62,954 nt of DNA from assembly GCA_030539285.1 (NCBI GenBank), contig JAUNSH010000009.1, positions 1 to 62,954 of the forward strand. The letters run 5' to 3'. Source of the stretch: Eubacteriales bacterium. Lineage in GTDB: Bacteria > Bacillota > Clostridia > Oscillospirales > Oscillospiraceae. The notes beneath the pieces are model-generated. The model saw only the letters and a program-made list of their open reading frames with translations. It ran no database searches and was not told the origin of the DNA. Of this stretch, positions 22,861-31,493 are shown piece by piece (position 1 is the stretch's first letter; each line of letters opens with the position of its first letter). Position numbers and translations under genes: made by a program.

Positions 22861-23553
22861 TTATTCGTGACGGGGGTCGATGTACTTCGCGGCACCGGCG
22901 AAGCGGCCGTAGGAACCCTTGGCCTTCTCCAGAGCGGTGTTCGCGTCGTCGCCCTTCTTGATGAAGTCCATCATCTTGCCCAGATTGATGAACTCGTAAC
23001 CGATGATCAGGTTGTCCTCGTCCAGAGCGCAGCGGGTGACATAGCCCTCTGCCATCTCCAGGTAACGGGGGCCCTTGGCCTTGGTGGCAAACATGGTGCC
23101 CACCTGGCTGCGCAGGCCCTTACCCAGATCCTCCAGAGAAGCGCCAACGGCGAGGCCGTCCTCAGAGAAAGCGGACTGGCTGCGGCCATAGACGATCTGC
23201 AGGAACAGCTCCCGCATGGCGGTGTTGATGGCGTCGCACACCAGGTCGGTGTTCAGAGCCTCCAGCAGAGTCTTGCCGATGAGGATCTCGGAAGCCATAG
23301 CGGCGGAGTGGGTCATGCCGGAGCAGCCCAGAGTCTCGACCAGAGCCTCCTCGATGATGCCTTCCTTCACATTCAGGGTCAGCTTGCAGGCACCCTGCTG
23401 GGGAGCGCACCAGCCCACACCGTGGGTGAAACCGCTGATGTCCTTGATTTCCTTAACCTGGACCCACTTGCCCTCTTCGGGAATGGGAGCGGGGCCGTGA
23501 TAGGCGCCCTTGGCCACGGAGCACATATTCTGTACTTCTGCACTATAAATCAT
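22861..23553 (-). CDS. NifU/IscU-like Fe-S scaffold protein
   Basis: 230 aa. MIYSAEVQNMCSVAKGAYHG leads; the conserved cysteines appear in VGWCAPQQGACKL, LGCSGMTHSAAMASE and TRCALDEDN. These match the IscU-type ligand pattern within a larger variant typical of GGGtGRT neighbours. ATG 23553 has AAGGA upstream; a longer frame from 23574 is less likely. Strong promoter upstream; first gene of the two-gene unit. Confidence 0.88.
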   Translation of the reverse strand: MIYSAEVQNMCSVAKGAYHGPAPIPEEGKWVQVKEIKDISGFTHGVGWCAPQQGACKLTLNVKEGIIEEALVETLGCSGMTHSAAMASEILIGKTLLEALNTDLVCDAINTAMRELFLQIVYGRSQSAFSEDGLAVGASLEDLGKGLRSQVGTMFATKAKGPRYLEMAEGYVTRCALDEDNLIIGYEFINLGKMMDFIKKGDDANTALEKAKGSYGRFAGAAKYIDPRHE

Positions 23554-23630
23554 GGCAATTTTCCTTTCTTTCAAAAGACGTTATTTCGCCTTTGGATTTA
23601 CTCTTTGGAATACCGAGGTTTTCCGCAGAT

Positions 23631-23659
23631 ATTATACAGTCTGCGGCAGGAAATGTCAA
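23631..23659 (-). promoter_or_regulatory. Consensus promoter of the scaffold-GGGtGRT operon
   Basis: TTGACA (23654-23659), 17 bp, TATAAT (23631-23636) on the minus strand: perfect hexamers and spacing. This predicts high expression. Confidence 0.92.
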
Positions 23660-23708
23660 TTCCCCATGTGATAAATTCGGTATAAATATATCAGTTGTGT
23701 CCCATATA

Positions 23709-23737
23709 ATAACGGGCGGGTTATTGCCCCGCCCGCC
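23709..23737 (-). terminator. Terminator after rpe
   Basis: CGGGCGGG and CCCGCCCG arms with loop GCAATAA, just after the rpe stop. Confidence 0.75.
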
Positions 23738-23742
23738 TGTCG

Positions 23743-24393
23743 TCATTCCTGAATGGTCTTCACAAAGGCCGCCCGGTCCGGGGCCTTGAAGTAAGCGGAG
23801 CCGGTGACCATGACGTCCACCCCATTCTGCTTGCACAGGATCTGGGTCACTGTGTCGATGCCGCCGTCCACCTCGATGAGGCACTCCGGGTTCACTTCGT
23901 CCAGCGCAGCGCGCAGGCGGCGGGTCTTTTCCAGCATATCCGTCATGAAGGACTGGCCGCCGAAGCCCGGCTCCACTGTCATCACCAGGATCAGGTCACA
24001 TTTAGTTAGGTACGGCAGCGCCATCTCCACCGGGGTGCCCGGCTTCAGGGACAGACCCGCCTTGCAGCCCATGGCCCGGATCATCTCCAAACACGCCATG
24101 ATATTCTCCGGGGTGTCCGCCTCCAGGTGAACGGTCAGCCAGTCCGCTCCCGCCTTGACGAACCGCCCGACATAGCGGATGGGCCGATCGATCATCAGGT
24201 GCACGTCCAGCGGCAGCTTCGTTACCCGGCGGATGTCCCGCAGAACAGGCAGGCCAATGGTGATATTGGGCACAAAGGTGCCGTCCATCACATCCACATG
24301 GACCCAATCGCCGCCGTTTTCCTCAATATTATGAATATCCCGCTCCAGATTGACAAAATCCGCAGACAGGATGGAAGGCGCAATTTTTGCCAT
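23743..24393 (-). CDS. rpe: Ribulose-phosphate 3-epimerase
   Basis: 216 aa, family length. A TIM barrel with MAKIAPSILSADFVNLERDI, the metal and catalytic segments VHVDVMDGTFVPNI and LDVHLMI, MTVEPGFGGQSF, and ECLIEVDGGID. It interconverts ribulose 5-phosphate and xylulose 5-phosphate in the pentose phosphate pathway. AGGAG 8 bp upstream of the ATG. It stands alone with its own terminator. Confidence 0.97.
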   Translation of the reverse strand: MAKIAPSILSADFVNLERDIHNIEENGGDWVHVDVMDGTFVPNITIGLPVLRDIRRVTKLPLDVHLMIDRPIRYVGRFVKAGADWLTVHLEADTPENIMACLEMIRAMGCKAGLSLKPGTPVEMALPYLTKCDLILVMTVEPGFGGQSFMTDMLEKTRRLRAALDEVNPECLIEVDGGIDTVTQILCKQNGVDVMVTGSAYFKAPDRAAFVKTIQE

Positions 24394-24423
24394 AAACGAT
24401 TCTCCTCTTCATGATCACATCAT

Positions 24424-24485
24424 AATGCAAAATGATGAATGCAGAATGCAGAATTTTAATGATTTCCGAAGGAAATACCTTAATT
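24424..24485. repeat. Short repeats of ATGCAGAATGCAGAAT type
   Basis: 24394-24666 holds no gene. A tract of imperfect AATGCAGAATGCAGAATTTT units is followed by TTCGCGTTTCGCATTCCGCG, which pairs partly with it. Function unknown. Confidence 0.45.
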
Positions 24486-24666
24486 TCGCGTTTCGCATTC
24501 CGCGTTCAAATTCCCGCTTTACCGCACTCGTCAGAAGCACCGATTTCACTTCACGCTAAAAATACCACATCCCCCGCCAAAAAGCAAGGTTGGAAACCTT
24601 TTCCTGAATACGATTTTCCCGGCAAGCCATACTAAACGCGAATCCAATCAAAAGGAGGAAGAAGCG

Positions 24667-24831
24667 ATGGATCATCATGCCAACAAGTGCATCGAGTGCA
24701 CCGTGCACCAGTGCGCGCACCACTGTGAAAACGAGAACTACTGCTCTCTGGACCGGATTCTGGTGGGCACCCATGAAGTAAACCCCACCGTAGACCAGTG
24801 CACAGACTGCAAGTCCTTCCGCAAGCGCTGA
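24667..24831 (+). CDS. DUF1540 cysteine-rich small protein
   Basis: 54 aa. Eight cysteines, in CIECTVHQCAHHC, YCSLDRI and QCTDCKSF. This spacing is that of DUF1540 proteins, which are frequent in clostridia and likely bind a metal; several are linked to sporulation, but the role here is unknown. AAGGAGG 9 bp upstream of ATG 24667. Ends at a TGA just before a strong terminator. Confidence 0.88.
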   Translation: MDHHANKCIECTVHQCAHHCENENYCSLDRILVGTHEVNPTVDQCTDCKSFRKR

Positions 24832-24842
24832 TCACCCTTCAC

Positions 24843-24873
24843 GAGGCTCCCGGAACGGCGGGAGCCTCCTTTT
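24843..24873 (+). terminator. Terminator after the DUF1540 gene
   Basis: GAGGCTCCCG/CGGGAGCCTC stem followed by a T run. Confidence 0.88.
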
Positions 24874-24885
24874 CTGTGGCGCTCC

Positions 24886-24914
24886 TTGACATCAGGCGGA
24901 AAAGCCGATATGAT
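24886..24914 (+). promoter_or_regulatory. Promoter of the HtrA gene
   Basis: TTGACA (24886-24891), 17 bp, TATGAT (24909-24914). Confidence 0.82.
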
Positions 24915-25013
24915 GAGTCTGGAAGTTTATATATTTTTCCTTGCGAATACACAAATTCTTCATAAGTGGGCAGTATTCTCTATGCAAGGAAAACAGATAA
25001 GGAGGCAGCCATT

Positions 25014-26480
25014 ATGGAATCCTTTGAAAACAACGAATTTGAAAACGAGCCGGAGGTCTCTCCGGAAGTCCCCGCCGAGCCTGTGCGGGATACCACCGAT
25101 GACGGTGCGTATCATGCCGCAGGTACCGGCCGCCGGGAATCCCCCTACGCCGACTCCCCCTACGAAATGAACCATCAGGCCCGGAGCAATTATTCGGCGC
25201 AGACCCCGCTCACCCACAAGCCCCACAAGCAGAAGAAATCCCACAAGCCCGTCTGGAAAGGCGTCCTCGCTGTTGTGCTGGCGGTGGCGCTGGTCGCCGG
25301 CGGCTGCGGCATCACCGCCGCTTTGGTGAACAAACGCTGGGAGACCCGGGAGCAGGCCCTGACAGAAAAGATCGACGTCCTGCAAAAGCAGATCACCGCC
25401 GCTTCCTCCTCCGGCAAGGCCACCCTGGTGCCCACCGACGGCAGCGCCATGACCCCCAGCCAGCTCTACGCCTCCTGCGTAGACAGCGTGGTGGCCATTA
25501 CCTCCACGGTGACCTCCACCGGTATTTACGGAAACACCTCCACCGGCACGTCCTCCGGCTCCGGCTTTATCCTGACCGATGACGGCTACATTGTCACCAA
25601 TTACCACGTGGTGGAAGGCTCCACCGCTATGACCGTCACCACCTACGACGGCACGGAGTATGAGGCCACGCTGGTGGGCAAGGACTCCACCAACGATGTT
25701 GCTGTTCTGAAGGTCGAAGGTGAAAATATGCCCGCCGTAACTCTGGGCAACAGCCATGATCTGGCCATCGGCGATATGGTCGCCGCCATCGGCAATCCCC
25801 TTGGCAAGCTGGCAGCCACCCAGACCATCGGCTATGTCAGCGGCATCAACCGTGAGGTCGCCACCGGCGGCGTCACCACCATCAGCATGATCCAGACCGA
25901 CGCCGCCATCAACCCCGGCAACTCCGGCGGTCCCCTCTTCAATATGTACGGCCAGGTCATCGGCATCACCACCGCCAAGTATTCCGGCACCACGGGTTCC
26001 GGCGCATCCATCGAGGGCATCGGCTTTGCCATTCCCATCGACGATGTATCCGCCATGTTTGATGATCTCATTGACTACGGCTATGTCACCGGCGCGTATA
26101 TGGGCGTCAGCGTGGAGAACGTGGACGAGGAATCCGCTTCCCGGTACGGCCTGCCCACCGGCGCCTACGTTGTCAGTGTGGAACCGGACAGCGCCGCCGA
26201 AAAGGCCGGCATTGAGGTCAAGGACATCATCACCGACGTGGGCGGCTACAGCGTCAGCAACATCACTGACCTGACCCGCGCCATGCGGAACTTCAAGGCC
26301 GGCGACACCACAACTGTCACCGTCACCCGCAGCGGCAAGCAGGTCACATTGCAGATCACACTGGATGAGCGTCCTCAGGACACGGAAGACCAGGCCCAGC
26401 AGGATGCCGCGAAGAATATGCCTGACAGCGGAAGCTTTGACGAGTGGTACGATTATTTCCGCCGTTATTTCGGCGGCTGA
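25014..26480 (+). CDS. HtrA/DegP-type membrane serine protease
   Basis: 488 aa. Acidic cytosolic tail (1-75), one membrane helix (VLAVVLAVALVAGGCGITAA, about 82-104), then a trypsin fold with the triad His in TNYHVVEGS, Asp in STNDVAVLKV and Ser in NPGNSGGPLFN, and one PDZ domain (about 375-455). It should degrade misfolded proteins outside the membrane. GGAGG precedes ATG 25014; an upstream frame start is rejected. Monocistronic with its own promoter. Confidence 0.94.
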   Translation: MESFENNEFENEPEVSPEVPAEPVRDTTDDGAYHAAGTGRRESPYADSPYEMNHQARSNYSAQTPLTHKPHKQKKSHKPVWKGVLAVVLAVALVAGGCGITAALVNKRWETREQALTEKIDVLQKQITAASSSGKATLVPTDGSAMTPSQLYASCVDSVVAITSTVTSTGIYGNTSTGTSSGSGFILTDDGYIVTNYHVVEGSTAMTVTTYDGTEYEATLVGKDSTNDVAVLKVEGENMPAVTLGNSHDLAIGDMVAAIGNPLGKLAATQTIGYVSGINREVATGGVTTISMIQTDAAINPGNSGGPLFNMYGQVIGITTAKYSGTTGSGASIEGIGFAIPIDDVSAMFDDLIDYGYVTGAYMGVSVENVDEESASRYGLPTGAYVVSVEPDSAAEKAGIEVKDIITDVGGYSVSNITDLTRAMRNFKAGDTTTVTVTRSGKQVTLQITLDERPQDTEDQAQQDAAKNMPDSGSFDEWYDYFRRYFGG

Positions 26481-26528
26481 GCCTCACAGCGAACCGCTTT
26501 GGGCGTGCCGCGTTACGCGGTGCGCCCA

Positions 26529-26596
26529 TTTGTCGATAATTGTCGAAAACCATCCCCTCCGTTTTTATTGAAAAAAGGCCGAAATTATGGTATTGT
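26529..26596 (+). promoter_or_regulatory. Two 0A-box-like sites and promoter of the Spo0A-like gene
   Basis: TTTGTCGAT and ATTGTCGAAAA (26529-26548) resemble the Spo0A box TTTGTCGAA, one helical turn apart. They lie 20 bp upstream of TTGAAA (26568-26573) and a weak TATTGT (26591-26596) spaced by 17 bp. Confidence 0.6.
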
Positions 26597-26629
26597 ATAT
26601 CCTGAATTCGTAGGGACGGGGGGCAGAAT

Positions 26630-27328
26630 ATGCAGACACTGCTGATCGCGGACAGTAACGATGCCTTCCGGCAGCAGCTGGCGGAGGCGTTCCAGCCCTA
26701 TTACCGCACCTTGACCTGCGGCAATGGGCAGGAGGCACTGGAGATCCTGTGTCAGGAGCATTGCGACTGCCTGGTACTGGATCTGATGCTGCCGGAGCTG
26801 GACGGTATCTCCATGCTGGAGATGGCTGTGGCCCGGGATGCCCGGCCCATTGTCATCGCCATCAGTCCCCTGTTTACCCAGTACACCTTTGACGTCGCGG
26901 AGGCGCTTGGCATCGGCTATATGATCCGAAGACCCTGCCCTGTGCAGACCATCGTCGCCCGGATGCTGGACCTGAAGCAGCGGGTCAATCCCATCTGGGC
27001 CTCCCGGGAGCAGCTGGGCCGGTTCCTGTTCTGGTTGGGCGTGCCTTCTGGCTACAATGGGTATTCCTCCCTGGTTGAGGCGCTGACGCTGCTGGCGGAG
27101 GACCCTTCCCAATCCATCACCAAGGTGCTGTATCCCGAGGTCGCCAAGCGGATCGGCAGCGGGCCCAAGGCCGTGGAGCGCAATATCCGCAGCATCATCG
27201 AGCAGGCCTGGAAAATCAGGAACGCAGAGCGCTGGGCGCTGCTCTTCCCGGAACTGGAAGAGCGCCCCTCCAACAGCCTGTTTTTCAGCCGGGTGCTGGA
27301 GACCCTTCGCAGCGGACACTGGGAATAA
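26630..27328 (+). CDS. Spo0A-like response regulator
   Basis: 232 aa, slightly shorter than Spo0A (about 260-270). Receiver domain MQTLLIADSNDAFRQQLAEA with the probable phospho-Asp in LVLDLMLPELDGISM; the usual KP switch lysine is replaced (MIRRPCPV). The C-terminal domain carries LGVPSGYNGYSSLVEALTLL and SITKVLYPEVAKRIG...VERNIRSIIEQAWK, the Spo0A DNA-binding pattern. It is either this lineage's divergent Spo0A or a paralog. No Lys at the switch position suggests altered phosphorylation. Upstream 0A-like boxes suggest autoregulation. Confidence 0.85.
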   Translation: MQTLLIADSNDAFRQQLAEAFQPYYRTLTCGNGQEALEILCQEHCDCLVLDLMLPELDGISMLEMAVARDARPIVIAISPLFTQYTFDVAEALGIGYMIRRPCPVQTIVARMLDLKQRVNPIWASREQLGRFLFWLGVPSGYNGYSSLVEALTLLAEDPSQSITKVLYPEVAKRIGSGPKAVERNIRSIIEQAWKIRNAERWALLFPELEERPSNSLFFSRVLETLRSGHWE

Positions 27329-27385
27329 CCAAAAGACAGCGTGCATATTCTGTTTCATCCATCTTCCCCATCAGGAGGAACCCAT

Positions 27386-28366
27386 ATGAAGCGAAAACAG
27401 CACGATACCTTTGCGCGCTCTGTCATGAAGCTTGTGTGCTTCCTGCTTGCGCTGATCCTTACTCTTCTTCTGGGCGCTACCGCCCTGTTCCAGCAGGTGC
27501 TGGGAAAGATCCACTATACCCAGCCGGCTGCCGATTTTGGCACCCGGCTCAGCGCTTTTATATCAGATGCCGTCTCGGAAGGGCAGTCCGGCCTCATTGG
27601 CGGCACCGGCAGCGGCATCGTCAACATCCTGCTGGTCGGACAGGACCGCCGGGAGGGTGAGCAGACCGCCCGCTCGGATTCCATGATCCTGTGCACCTAT
27701 CACAGAAAGACCGGAAACGTGACCATGACCTCCTTCCTCCGGGACCTGTATGTGCCCATCCCCGGGCATCACAGCAACCGCATCAACGCCGCCTATTCCG
27801 AAGGGGGCGTCGAGCTGCTGGACGACACCCTGCGGGAAAATTTTGACCTGCACATTGACGGCAACATCGAGGTGGACTTTTCCCAGTTCGCCCAGATCAT
27901 CGACCTGCTTGGCGGTGTGGAGCTGGAGCTGCGGGAGGATGAGGCCGCCGAGATCAACAAGGAAACCGGCAGCAGTCTCACCGCCGGCACCCAGACGCTG
28001 AACGGCGAGCAGGCCCTCACCTACTCCCGCATCCGAAAGCTGGATGCCGACGGCGATTTCAGCCGCACCGACCGGCAGCGCAAGGTCATGAGCGCCCTGC
28101 TGAGCAGCTATCGGAACATCAAATGGACGGATCTTCTGCCGCTGATGGATCAGCTGCTGCCGCTGATCAGCACGGACATGAATTACGGCAAGCTGGTGCT
28201 GCTGGCAATGGAGATCCTGCCGAAGCTTTCCGATGCCCAGATCACCAACCATCGGATCCCGGCAGACGGGACCTTTACCGACGAGAAGATCGATGGCATG
28301 GCGGTGCTGTCCGCCGATTTGGAAGCCAACCGGCAGCTGCTGCGGGATACGCTGCTGAATGGATAA
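27386..28366 (+). CDS. LytR-CpsA-Psr (LCP) family ligase
   Basis: 326 aa. One N-terminal membrane helix (VMKLVCFLLALILTLLLGAT) and an extracellular LCP domain: NILLVGQDRREGEQTARSDS, the Arg-rich SFLRDLYVPIP, NRINAAYSEGG and YSRIRKLDADGDFSRTDRQ. LCP enzymes attach anionic polymers to peptidoglycan or protein. AGGAGG 7 bp before ATG 27386. It follows the Spo0A-like gene by 57 bp and may share its transcript. Confidence 0.94.
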   Translation: MKRKQHDTFARSVMKLVCFLLALILTLLLGATALFQQVLGKIHYTQPAADFGTRLSAFISDAVSEGQSGLIGGTGSGIVNILLVGQDRREGEQTARSDSMILCTYHRKTGNVTMTSFLRDLYVPIPGHHSNRINAAYSEGGVELLDDTLRENFDLHIDGNIEVDFSQFAQIIDLLGGVELELREDEAAEINKETGSSLTAGTQTLNGEQALTYSRIRKLDADGDFSRTDRQRKVMSALLSSYRNIKWTDLLPLMDQLLPLISTDMNYGKLVLLAMEILPKLSDAQITNHRIPADGTFTDEKIDGMAVLSADLEANRQLLRDTLLNG

Positions 28367-28370
28367 GATG

Positions 28371-28406
28371 TACACGGCGAAAACGTTTTCGTTTTCGCCG
28401 TGTACT
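28371..28406 (+). terminator. Strong hairpin after the LCP gene
   Basis: GTACACGGCGAAAACG and CGTTTTCGCCGTGTAC pair over 16 bp. The T run afterwards is weak, so termination is probable rather than certain. The remaining bases to 28612 show no gene. Confidence 0.6.
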
Positions 28407-28612
28407 GTATGCTGCGTACATTCTGTTGCTGTTTCCGACCGCCGGCCTGTGGAATTCCCCAAAATAGCAGTCGGCACACTTTGGAAGCTTTTGTGCCGCA
28501 TCCATAAAAACGCGGTCCCATATTTTGCGCAAAAATACGAATTCTATCCCTACGAGCTTCTATTTTATAGCAAAATAGGTGATAAAAAATTCCATTTTTC
28601 ACACTAATTGCA

Positions 28613-28641
28613 TTGACAAAATATTGTTGTGTGTCTATAAT
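28613..28641 (+). promoter_or_regulatory. Promoter of the BlaI-type gene
   Basis: TTGACA (28613-28618), 17 bp, TATAAT (28636-28641). The spacer contains ACAAAATATTGT, a dyad that may be the operator of the gene product. Confidence 0.88.
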
Positions 28642-28671
28642 GGTATGGAGTTCAGGCGAGGAGGTGTGTGG

Positions 28672-29040
28672 ATGGAACTCACAAAAAGTGAAATGGAAAT
28701 TATGGATGTTCTTTGGGAAAGCGGCCAGCCCCTGTCCCGCTCTGATCTGCTGGAGCGCTCCGAGGAAAAGACCTGGAAGGACAGCTCCGTGCACATTCTG
28801 CTGAACGGTCTGCTTCAGAAGGGCGCGATCCGGGAAGCCGGTCTTGTCAAGCGCAGCAAAACCTATGGCAGAGTCTTCTCCCCCACCATGAGCCGGGAGG
28901 AATATTTCGCCACCACCATCTTCAGCCACCGCCACAAACCGGAGATCGTAGGCCTGTTTGACGCGCTGCTTCGCCGGGAGGATATCTCTCAGGAAGACCT
29001 TCAGAAAATTGCCGGTCTTGTCAGCCAACGAACTGTGTAA
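28672..29040 (+). CDS. BlaI/MecI/CopY family repressor
   Basis: 122 aa. MELTKSEMEIMDVLWESGQP is the typical winged-helix start; VHILLNGLLQKGAIREAGLV is the wing region, and SREEYFATTIFS leads into the dimer helix. Such repressors control beta-lactamase, copper or stress genes and are released by a membrane protease. No BlaR1-like gene is nearby, so its target and signal are unknown. GAGGAGG upstream of ATG 28672. Its own terminator follows. Confidence 0.9.
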   Translation: MELTKSEMEIMDVLWESGQPLSRSDLLERSEEKTWKDSSVHILLNGLLQKGAIREAGLVKRSKTYGRVFSPTMSREEYFATTIFSHRHKPEIVGLFDALLRREDISQEDLQKIAGLVSQRTV

Positions 29041-29047
29041 CGCCATT

Positions 29048-29072
29048 GGAGCCGCCCTGCGGCTCCTTTTTC
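29048..29072 (+). terminator. Terminator after the BlaI-type gene
   Basis: GGAGCC/GGCTCC stem and five T. Confidence 0.8.
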
Positions 29073-29136
29073 ATTCTCTTATGAATCAAAAATGCAAAAC
29101 TTTCAGTCGGATTGTATACATTTTTTGCCATAACCG

Positions 29137-29165
29137 TTGACAAACGCCCTCATGCGGTGTATAGT
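29137..29165 (+). promoter_or_regulatory. Promoter of the hexapeptide transferase gene
   Basis: TTGACA (29137-29142), 17 bp, TATAGT (29160-29165). Confidence 0.85.
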
Positions 29166-29213
29166 AATTCCGTTCATTCTGCCGTCGGCATCATGCCGAA
29201 GGAGGTATTCTTT

Positions 29214-29870
29214 ATGTTAAAAGTAAACCAGCTGTACGATCTGACCCACTCCCTTGCCGGGGAATATCTGTCCGGATTTGAATATCCATGGCAGGCGCTG
29301 GGCGGCATCAAGGCTCTGATCCTCTCCCTTGGCCCACAGCTGGGCGAGGGCTACAAGGAAGTATCCCCCACCGTCTGGGTCCACGAGACCGCCACGGTAG
29401 CGCCCACGGCATTTCTGGGCGCGCCCTGCATCATCGGCCCCGGTACCGAGGTTCGCCACTGTGCCTTTATCCGCGGCAGCGCGCTGGTGGGCGCGAACTG
29501 CGTGGTGGGTAACTCCGTGGAATTAAAAAATGTCATTCTCTTCGACAATGTGCAGGTGCCCCACTATAATTACGTAGGCGACAGTATCTTAGGCTATAAG
29601 TCCCACATGGGCGCAGGTTCCCTGACCTCCAACGTCAAGTCCGACAAGACGCTGGTAGTGGTGAAAAACGGCGATGAAACAATCGAAACGGGACTGAAAA
29701 AATTCGGCGCTATGCTGGGCGACTACGTGGAAGTGGGCTGCAACAGCGTCCTGAACCCCGGCACCGTCATTGGCCGCCACACCAACATCTACCCCACCTC
29801 CTGTGTCCGGGGCATGGTGCCGGAGAACAGCATCTGGAAGACCGGCGGCATCGTCGTGCAGAAGGTCTGA
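29214..29870 (+). CDS. Left-handed beta-helix (hexapeptide) transferase, GlmU C-domain-like
   Basis: 218 aa. Hexapeptide repeats from about residue 60 (VAPTAFLGAPCIIGPGTEVR) to 205 (GTVIGRHTNIYPTSCVRGMV). GYKSHMGAGSLTSNVKSDKT resembles the acetyl-CoA-side loop of GlmU, but the uridylyltransferase domain is missing. Proteins of this type are often labelled UDP-GlcNAc pyrophosphorylase in error; acyl- or acetyltransferase on a sugar is more likely. It precedes glmM, which supports a role in amino-sugar metabolism. GGAGG 8 bp before ATG 29214. Confidence 0.82.
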   Translation: MLKVNQLYDLTHSLAGEYLSGFEYPWQALGGIKALILSLGPQLGEGYKEVSPTVWVHETATVAPTAFLGAPCIIGPGTEVRHCAFIRGSALVGANCVVGNSVELKNVILFDNVQVPHYNYVGDSILGYKSHMGAGSLTSNVKSDKTLVVVKNGDETIETGLKKFGAMLGDYVEVGCNSVLNPGTVIGRHTNIYPTSCVRGMVPENSIWKTGGIVVQKV

Positions 29871-29889
29871 AAACCGCCATACTGGCTTA

Positions 29890-29985
29890 AGATACAAGAT
29901 ATAAGATACCAGATACAAGATATTTTTATTCCGAACCTGCTGCGTCCTGTTTTATCTTGTATCTTGTATCGCGTATCTTGTATCT
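29890..29985. repeat. Inverted GATACAA-rich repeat, copy 1
   Basis: AGATACAAGATATAAGATAC units at the left are inverted at the right as TATCTTGTATCTTGTATC. A second copy lies at 45886-45976. It ends just before the glmM ribosome site. Confidence 0.8.
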
Positions 29986-30006
29986 CTACAGAAAGGAGTC
30001 TTTATT

Positions 30007-31392
30007 TTGGGCAAATACTTTGGAACTGACGGCTTCCGTGGGGAAGCCAACTGCAATCTGACCGCTGACCACGCCTACAAGGTAGGCCGCTTTCTGGGCT
30101 GGTACTACACCCAGCTGAAACGCCGCAGCGGCAGCGACGGCCCTGCCCGCATCGTCATCGGCAAGGATACCCGCCGTTCCAGCTATATGTTCGAATACTC
30201 TCTGGTAGGCGGTCTGGTGGCCTCCGGCGCCGACGCTTACCTGCTTCACGTCACTACCACCCCCTCTGTCGCCTACGTGGCCCGGACGGAGAGCTTTGAC
30301 TGCGGCATCATGATCTCCGCCAGCCATAACCCCTACTACGACAACGGCATCAAGCTCATCAACAGCTTCGGCGAGAAGATGGACGAGAGCGTCATTGAGT
30401 TGGTGGAAAGCTATCTCGACGGCCATCTGGAAGCCTTCGGAAAAAAATGGGACGAACTGCCCCTTGCCAAGCGGGACCAGATCGGCCGCACCGTGGACCA
30501 CGTGGCAGGCCGTAACCGCTACATCGGCTACCTGATTTCCTTAGGCATCTATTCCTTCAAGGGAATGAAGGTGGGTCTTGACTGCGCCAACGGCTCCTCC
30601 TGGAACATCGCCAAGTCCGTCTTTGACGCCCTGGGCGCCAAGACCTACGTCATCAACGCGGAGCCTGACGGCTACAACATCAACATGAACGCCGGTTCCA
30701 CTCACATCGAGGGTCTGCAAAAGTTTGTGGTGGATAACGGTTTGGATGTGGGCTTTGCCTACGACGGAGACGCCGACCGCTGCCTGTGCGTGGACGAAAA
30801 GGGCAATGTGGTCACCGGCGATCACATTCTGTACATCTACGGCAAGTATCTGAAGGAGCGGGGCAAGCTTCTCATGAACACCGTGGTCACCACGGTCATG
30901 AGTAACTTCGGCCTGTACAAGGCCTTCGACGAACTGGGCATCGACTACGCCAAAACCAAGGTGGGCGACAAGTATGTCTATGAGTACATGATGGCCAACG
31001 GCTGCCGCATCGGCGGTGAGCAGAGCGGCCACATCATCTTCTCCAAATATGCCTCCACCGGTGACGGCATCCTCACAAGCCTCAAGATCATGGAGGTCAT
31101 GCTGGCCAAGAAGAAGTCCCTGAGCCAGCTGTGCGAGGGCTTTACCTTCTACCCCCAGGTGCTGAAAAACGTCCGGGTCGCCGACAAGGCCGCGGCCCAG
31201 GCCGACCCCGACGTGCAGGCCGCCGTATCCGAGGTCGCCGCCAAGCTGGGCGACACCGGCCGCATTCTGGTCCGAGAATCCGGCACCGAGCCGGTGATCC
31301 GGGTCATGGTGGAGGCCGAGAGTAAGGATATCTGCGAACAGTACGTGGATTCCGTTGTCGATGTCATCCGCCGCAAGGGACATACCGTGTAA
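30007..31392 (+). CDS. glmM: Phosphoglucosamine mutase
   Basis: 461 aa, family length. KYFGTDGFRGEAN start; the catalytic phosphoserine loop ISASHNPYYDNGIK near residue 101; the metal loop YDGDADRC; and the sugar loop GGEQSGHIIF; RESGTEPVIRVM binds phosphate near the end. It converts glucosamine 6-phosphate to glucosamine 1-phosphate for UDP-GlcNAc. Start is TTG at 30007 behind AAAGGAG. Likely works next to the upstream hexapeptide transferase. Confidence 0.96.
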   Translation: MGKYFGTDGFRGEANCNLTADHAYKVGRFLGWYYTQLKRRSGSDGPARIVIGKDTRRSSYMFEYSLVGGLVASGADAYLLHVTTTPSVAYVARTESFDCGIMISASHNPYYDNGIKLINSFGEKMDESVIELVESYLDGHLEAFGKKWDELPLAKRDQIGRTVDHVAGRNRYIGYLISLGIYSFKGMKVGLDCANGSSWNIAKSVFDALGAKTYVINAEPDGYNINMNAGSTHIEGLQKFVVDNGLDVGFAYDGDADRCLCVDEKGNVVTGDHILYIYGKYLKERGKLLMNTVVTTVMSNFGLYKAFDELGIDYAKTKVGDKYVYEYMMANGCRIGGEQSGHIIFSKYASTGDGILTSLKIMEVMLAKKKSLSQLCEGFTFYPQVLKNVRVADKAAAQADPDVQAAVSEVAAKLGDTGRILVRESGTEPVIRVMVEAESKDICEQYVDSVVDVIRRKGHTV

Positions 31393-31400
31393 AAATCTCG

Positions 31401-31434
31401 AAAGCGCTGTGCCACCCGGCACAGCGCTTTTTTA
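31401..31434 (+). terminator. Terminator after glmM
   Basis: AAAGCGCTGTGCC and GGCACAGCGCTTT arms with six T. Confidence 0.9.
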
Positions 31435-31493
31435 AGTTGCAATGCCCTCCGATTTGTGGTAAACTATATGTAATTATGACTTGGAGGGACACC

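Noticed and set aside
29890-29985. Possible CRISPR array
   Set aside because: Units are too short, irregular and without unique spacers; they form an inverted repeat.
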